A stretch of DNA of 64,000 bases from CAVQND01 sp049518415 (GTDB lineage: Bacteria > Verrucomicrobiota > Verrucomicrobiia > Limisphaerales > UBA8199): positions 1 through 64,000 of the forward strand of contig JBEKRX010000024.1 of NCBI GenBank assembly GCA_049518415.1, written 5' to 3'. Positions 60,492-64,000 of the stretch are shown here, piece after piece. Position numbers and translations under genes: made by a program. Within the stretch, counting starts at the first letter, position 1. Every line of letters begins with the position of its first letter. A model generated the notes under the pieces. It was given only the letters and a program-made list of their open reading frames with translations, searched no databases and had not been told where the DNA came from.

Positions 60492-60669
60492 AGCTCCCAT
60501 CGGCAGCGTCGGCCGGGCATCGGCCGTGCCCATGAACCGCGAGGTAGTGGGGCAGGCGGGACGCCTGCCATGAGGGCGTCTCGCCCTTGAAACCAACGCC
60601 GGCCTGACGCCCGCGCCGGCAGGCGGGACGCCTGCCCCACTACCGCTGCCACCCGATTCGGAATCGGGA
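60492..60669. repeat. Hairpin repeats in the converging gap
   Basis: GGCAGGCGGGACGCCTGCC occurs at about 60551 and again near 60618, enclosing GGGCGTCTCGCCC (60574). The run ends with one GATTCGGAATC palindrome at 60652-60668. Its place between convergent genes suits bidirectional termination, but it belongs to the same dispersed hairpin family seen elsewhere. Confidence 0.75.
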
Positions 60670-62673
60670 CTACGGCGCGCGCGGCTCGGTTGCTGGCGGG
60701 GGCGGCGGGGGGGCGTGAGTAGTCCAGAGGGGGATGCCGAGGAGGCGGAAACGGGCGGCCGCGCCGGAAGCGCGGGTTGCCTGCCAGCGGGAAACACCGG
60801 TGCCCAGGACATGCACGGCCATCGTGCCGGGACCGGTTGTGCTACGGAAAAGGAGGCCCCCGGGAAGGATGCCCAAAGTATGCCGGCCATCCTGGACTGA
60901 GGTCCGGCTCGCCGCCAGCCCCCAGAGGACGGTGACACGGGAGATGGTATTGGTGGGGGCCTGCGGCAGGGCGGTGGAAAAATGGCTCCAGAGCACGCCC
61001 CAGGGCAGCAAGGTCGTCTTGGTGATGCGCCGGCGGGCCTCGGACTGGTGGCTGGCGGCCAGACTCCAGCCCAGCTTCCACTTGTTGAATGACGGCGTGC
61101 GGCGCCACTCACCGAGAATCCCCAGCAGGAGGCGGTCGGCGGCACCGATGGTGTTTCGGTCGTGGCGCCAGAGCAGGCCCCAGAGCGACCTGGTGAGGGC
61201 ATAATCGCCGTCCTTCTGCCAGGAGAGCAGCGGGTTGAAGCGGAGGAATGAGCTGTTGGCAGCGGCGCGGGCGGCGTCCTGGGGCGGTTCGGTGAAGGTG
61301 AAGGTCCCGGCAGGGGCCTCATGGTCCGCGAGCGCCTCCGGCTTGTCGGTTTCCAGCAGGATCACGTGTTTGCCGTCGCGGCGGACGAAGCCCGCGCGTC
61401 CGTCGGGGCGCGTCCAGGCGAGGGGTTGGCCGGGCTTTTTCGTGAGGGTGGCGTGGTGGGCGAGGCAGCGTTCCTGGGCGCAAGCGCGGGCGAAGCGCTC
61501 GGCGGCTGAGGCGGAATCCCAGGAGCAAGCCCAAGCCAGGAGCCGGCGACCGGCCGGGGCTTCGTAGAGCGCGGCGCGGTCGCCGTCCCAGCCGCTGGCG
61601 AGGCGCAAGCCCCGGTCCAGGTTCTTGAATTGGCAGCCGAAGAGGACAGCCATGCCGGCCTCACCGAGAGTGTCGTCGGTGAGTCGCTTCCACCCCCCTG
61701 GGAGAGTCTGGGGGAGGCTGACCTGGACGGGGAAGTCGCGCCACGCCCAGCACTTGGCCGGGTGCAGCACCTGCTCGGAACTGACGGGCGGGTGGTCGTA
61801 GATGTAGTCCAGTCCGTCGAGCCCCCAGTCGCGCATGATTTTCCGGCAGAAGGAGTAGCCGAACGAGTAGGGCATGGCTTCGCCCCGGGCCAGCGTCTCC
61901 GGCACGCCCGGCACTTCAACGTCCGAGCCCTTCCAAACCCGGCTGAGGAGGTAGTCCAGAACGGCCTCGCCGACGGCCGAATGGAGCAGGTTCCAGGCAG
62001 TAATATAAGTAGCCGGGCTGCCGCGCGCCAGTTGTGCGGGAAGGGCCTCGACCATCAGGCGTGTGGCGGAGCCTTCGGCGAGGAACTCGTGCGCGACGTC
62101 GCGGTCGGTGGAGGCCTGGCTGTGCTTGTCGCGGGGATCGTCGAGCGGCCAGTACTGGTCCTCCAGGGCATGGGTGTATTCATGGACGAATACGATCGCC
62201 AGATCGAAGCCAGGGAGTTCCTCCAACTTTTTCTGGGACGGATTCTTGCCGGGCTGGTGGTGGGCGCTGGCCTGCGAGGGGATGCACATCTCTTTGGTCT
62301 CCGTGTCGTAGAGGCCGGCCACCTGGTCCACCAGCAAGTCTGCGCAGACGGTCCTGAGGTCGGTTTTCGGCGGGAGGAAGTCCAGCCAGACCATGAGCTC
62401 CTGCAAATCGGCCAGCTTGCGGCCCGGGTAGTCCTTGGCGATATCACGGTCAATGATGGCGCGCAGTTGCTGCTCGGAGATGGTGCGCGCGGGCACCTCC
62501 TGCCGGAACTTCTTGCCCCGCAGCGTCTCCACCTCCTGCCGGATGTCGGCCATCTCTCTGGCACTGGGGACCTGGCCGGCCGGCGCCGGCCGGGTCTCGG
62601 CGGGGGCTGACACCCCGCCGGGCACGAACACGGCCAGGCTGGCGAGGAGCAACAAGCAACGCATCGCTTTCAT
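60670..62673 (-). CDS. Secreted HEXXH zinc-metallopeptidase-like protein
   Basis: 667 residues from the ATG at 62673 (MKAMRCLLLLASLAVFVPGGVSA), a clear Sec signal. A helical segment (REMADIRQEVETLRGKKF...ISEQQLRAIIDRDI) precedes the zinc site IVFVHEYTHALEDQYW near residue 165 (HEYTH), with a likely third ligand glutamate in DVAHEFLAEGSATRLM about 30 residues later, the gluzincin-style spacing. The rest (VDQVAGLYDTETKEM, DYIYDHPPVSSEQVLHP) resembles uncharacterised secreted proteins of Planctomycetes/Verrucomicrobia. The C-terminal half is beta-rich and ends in a Pro tail. Peptidase activity is plausible but unproven; the substrate is unknown. Confidence 0.78.
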   Translation of the reverse strand: MKAMRCLLLLASLAVFVPGGVSAPAETRPAPAGQVPSAREMADIRQEVETLRGKKFRQEVPARTISEQQLRAIIDRDIAKDYPGRKLADLQELMVWLDFLPPKTDLRTVCADLLVDQVAGLYDTETKEMCIPSQASAHHQPGKNPSQKKLEELPGFDLAIVFVHEYTHALEDQYWPLDDPRDKHSQASTDRDVAHEFLAEGSATRLMVEALPAQLARGSPATYITAWNLLHSAVGEAVLDYLLSRVWKGSDVEVPGVPETLARGEAMPYSFGYSFCRKIMRDWGLDGLDYIYDHPPVSSEQVLHPAKCWAWRDFPVQVSLPQTLPGGWKRLTDDTLGEAGMAVLFGCQFKNLDRGLRLASGWDGDRAALYEAPAGRRLLAWACSWDSASAAERFARACAQERCLAHHATLTKKPGQPLAWTRPDGRAGFVRRDGKHVILLETDKPEALADHEAPAGTFTFTEPPQDAARAAANSSFLRFNPLLSWQKDGDYALTRSLWGLLWRHDRNTIGAADRLLLGILGEWRRTPSFNKWKLGWSLAASHQSEARRRITKTTLLPWGVLWSHFSTALPQAPTNTISRVTVLWGLAASRTSVQDGRHTLGILPGGLLFRSTTGPGTMAVHVLGTGVSRWQATRASGAAARFRLLGIPLWTTHAPPPPPPATEPRAP

Positions 62674-62789
62674 GGTCTGTTTCCAATCGCGGCTATCTGG
62701 ATCGGGTGGCGGAGGCTAAACCAGGGCTGCCGGCGGGACAAATACAATTGGAGCTTCAAAGGCGGCCGATTTCGAGATAGTCTCTGCCG

Positions 62790-63596
62790 GTGCGCTTGAT
62801 CACGCTCACGACAGATTTCGGCACGGCCGACTGGTTTGTCGGCACGATGAAAGGGGTCATCGCCGGCATCGCGCCGCAGGCGAGGGTGATCGACCTCACC
62901 CACGAGGTGCCGGCGGGCGACACTCGGGCCGGGGCGTTCGCCCTGGCCGCCGGTTGTCGTTTTTTTCCCAAAGGGGCCGTGCACGTTGGGGTGGTTGACC
63001 CTGGGGTGGGCAGCGCCCGCCCAGCCCTGGCGGTGCAAACCGCCGACTATTGGTTTGTCGGCCCGGACAACGGCGTGCTGTCCTGGGCGCTGGCGAAAGA
63101 GCGGATCAAGACGGTCCGCGCGCTGGAAAACGAGGACTATTTTCTGCAACCGGTCAGCGGGACGTTCCAGGGACGGGACATCTTCGCGCCGGTAGCGGCT
63201 CATTTGAGCCGCGGCCTCGCCATCCGGAAGCTCGGTCCGGCGCGAAAGGACTTCGTGCGCCTGGCCTGGCCGGAGCCGCGGTGGCCGGGAGATCGAATCG
63301 AAGGTGAAGTGGTCTATATCGATCACTTCGGCAACGCGATCACGAACATCGATTCCGCCTTGCTGGGGAGTCTGCCCGCGGCCCCGCTTGAGGTTTTCCT
63401 CGGGCGCAAGCGTCTGTGTGCGGTGGCCGCCTATTACCGGGCGGTCCGACCCGGTCGGAGCGTGGCGGTGCCGGGTTCGAGCGGCTACCTGGAGATCGCT
63501 ATCAACGGGGCCAGCGCCGCGGACCGGCACGGTCTGCGGGTCGGGCAGCGGGTGACGGTGCGAGCGGGTCGCGTTACTGGCCAGACCGCAGGATAG
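62790..63596 (+). CDS. S-adenosyl-L-methionine hydroxide adenosyltransferase (DUF62)
   Basis: 268 residues from a GTG at 62790 (VRLITLTTDFGTADWFVG). The family blocks are all present: TDFGTADWFVGTMKGVIAGIAP, IDLTHEVPAGDTRAGAFAL, GVVDPGVGSARPALAV, VGPDNGVLSWAL, GRDIFAPVAAHLSRG, YIDHFGNAITNID and SSGYLEIAINGASAA. Members bind S-adenosylmethionine and use water (or halide in fluorinase/chlorinase relatives) to release adenosine and methionine. The typical D-R-H set for water activation is consistent, so a hydrolase, not a halogenase, is likely. The gene stands alone. Confidence 0.92.
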   Translation: MRLITLTTDFGTADWFVGTMKGVIAGIAPQARVIDLTHEVPAGDTRAGAFALAAGCRFFPKGAVHVGVVDPGVGSARPALAVQTADYWFVGPDNGVLSWALAKERIKTVRALENEDYFLQPVSGTFQGRDIFAPVAAHLSRGLAIRKLGPARKDFVRLAWPEPRWPGDRIEGEVVYIDHFGNAITNIDSALLGSLPAAPLEVFLGRKRLCAVAAYYRAVRPGRSVAVPGSSGYLEIAINGASAADRHGLRVGQRVTVRAGRVTGQTAG

Positions 63597-63654
63597 AGCA
63601 CAGTTTGTTGTGGCGGCTTTGGCTTGTGGCGAGGCACGAGGCGGGGAGCATAGC

Positions 63655-63999
63655 TCAGGTCGTCGCTGGCTCCGCAGGCGTTTCTTCGGAAGCGCGTTGT
63701 GAGAGGCCCCGTGCCACCACTTCCAGCAAAGCCTCTTTCTGCACAGGTTTCTCGAGAAAAGCGAAAATACGGCCAGCCTTGATCTTGTCCGCCAGTGGGC
63801 CGGGTTTAGAGACGGAAACCACCACGATCACAGCAGGATGATTCAGTTGCTTCAGCCAGGTAGCAATGGTAAACCCATCCCACGAATCCCGATCCGACGG
63901 GTCCAGATCGATATCCAGCGTGATGAGGCGAGGCTGCTCCGTGCGGATCAACTTCAGCGCGGTGGACCGGTCCTCGGCCGTCAGCACCTGGTAACCCGC
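63655..63999 (-). CDS. Response-regulator receiver domain protein (partial)
   Basis: At least 115 residues on the minus strand; the N-terminus lies beyond the window, since SGYQVLTAEDRSTALKLI reads in from the edge in frame. The phosphoacceptor region LITLDIDLDPSDRDSWDG and the later VVVSVSKPGPLADKIKAGRI..LEKPV (conserved Lys-Pro) mark a CheY-like receiver. The tail (RASEETPAEPATT) is short and acidic, so there is no output domain on the C-terminal side. The loop after the aspartate is a little longer than usual. Confidence 0.83.
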   Translation of the reverse strand, partial: AGYQVLTAEDRSTALKLIRTEQPRLITLDIDLDPSDRDSWDGFTIATWLKQLNHPAVIVVVSVSKPGPLADKIKAGRIFAFLEKPVQKEALLEVVARGLSQRASEETPAEPATT

Positions 64000-64000
64000 T

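Noticed and set aside
58647..61322. Minus-strand open frame of 891 codons
   Set aside because: Mostly antisense to the AAA+ gene, then out of frame with the metallopeptidase gene.

Overview
The window is a GC-rich (roughly 60-65%) bacterial chromosome segment, most likely from the Verrucomicrobiota (Limisphaerales/Pedosphaera-like) or a close PVC relative. This is an inference. It rests on Tat-tagged and multidomain secreted proteins, an S/T-kinase/WD40 giant, a eukaryote-like UDP-glucose pyrophosphorylase, a stand-alone double ClpN protein, small TA remnants, and intergenic DNA loaded with dispersed hairpin and short-tandem repeats. No rRNA, CRISPR array, prophage or intact transposon was seen. 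There are two tRNAs: Ile2(CAU) and Phe(GAA), both on the minus strand.

Layout. 1-7.8 kb: tail of a secreted protein, a Tat-exported nitroreductase, a two-subunit 2-hydroxyacyl-CoA dehydratase-like pair (one subunit carries an in-frame repeat insertion), an MFS transporter abutting a sulfatase remnant, a Pro/Gly-rich secreted protein, a ParE-like fragment and tRNA-Ile2. 8.2-14.1 kb: NikR, then a signalling cluster of a small cNMP-binding protein, a class III cyclase-like/protein kinase/TM/WD40 protein, and a convergent GYF-like plus cNMP-binding protein. 14.3-36.5 kb: a glucan locus with UDP-glucose pyrophosphorylase, a secreted GH42-like glycosidase, a 4381-residue polytopic membrane protein with glycosyltransferase-like motifs, and a divergent alpha-glucan phosphorylase. 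36.5-46.2 kb: a scrambled accessory region with a HicBA remnant, an AAA tail fragment, a Type IIG restriction-modification enzyme, cupin-like and HsdR remnants, a ~200-bp direct repeat, a double ClpN protein and tRNA-Phe. 46.2-49.9 kb: a URO-D family protein, an outer-membrane channel-like protein and TrpB2.

50.2-60.5 kb holds a co-directional gene set: a secreted VWA protein, a PspA-like coiled-coil protein, a substrate-binding protein fused to an OmpA domain, an ABC permease, an ABC ATPase, a membrane-anchored coiled-coil protein and an AAA+ ATPase. It is interrupted by a MITE-like element made from an internally deleted IS200-type transposase and by an opposite-strand AbiEii-type toxin/antitoxin pair. 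I infer that it forms one envelope-associated system and regard it, with the giant glycosyltransferase-like locus, as the best candidate for an undescribed system.

60.5-64 kb: hairpin repeats, a secreted HEXXH metallopeptidase-like protein, a SAM hydroxide adenosyltransferase (DUF62) and the C-terminal part of a response-regulator receiver protein running off the window.
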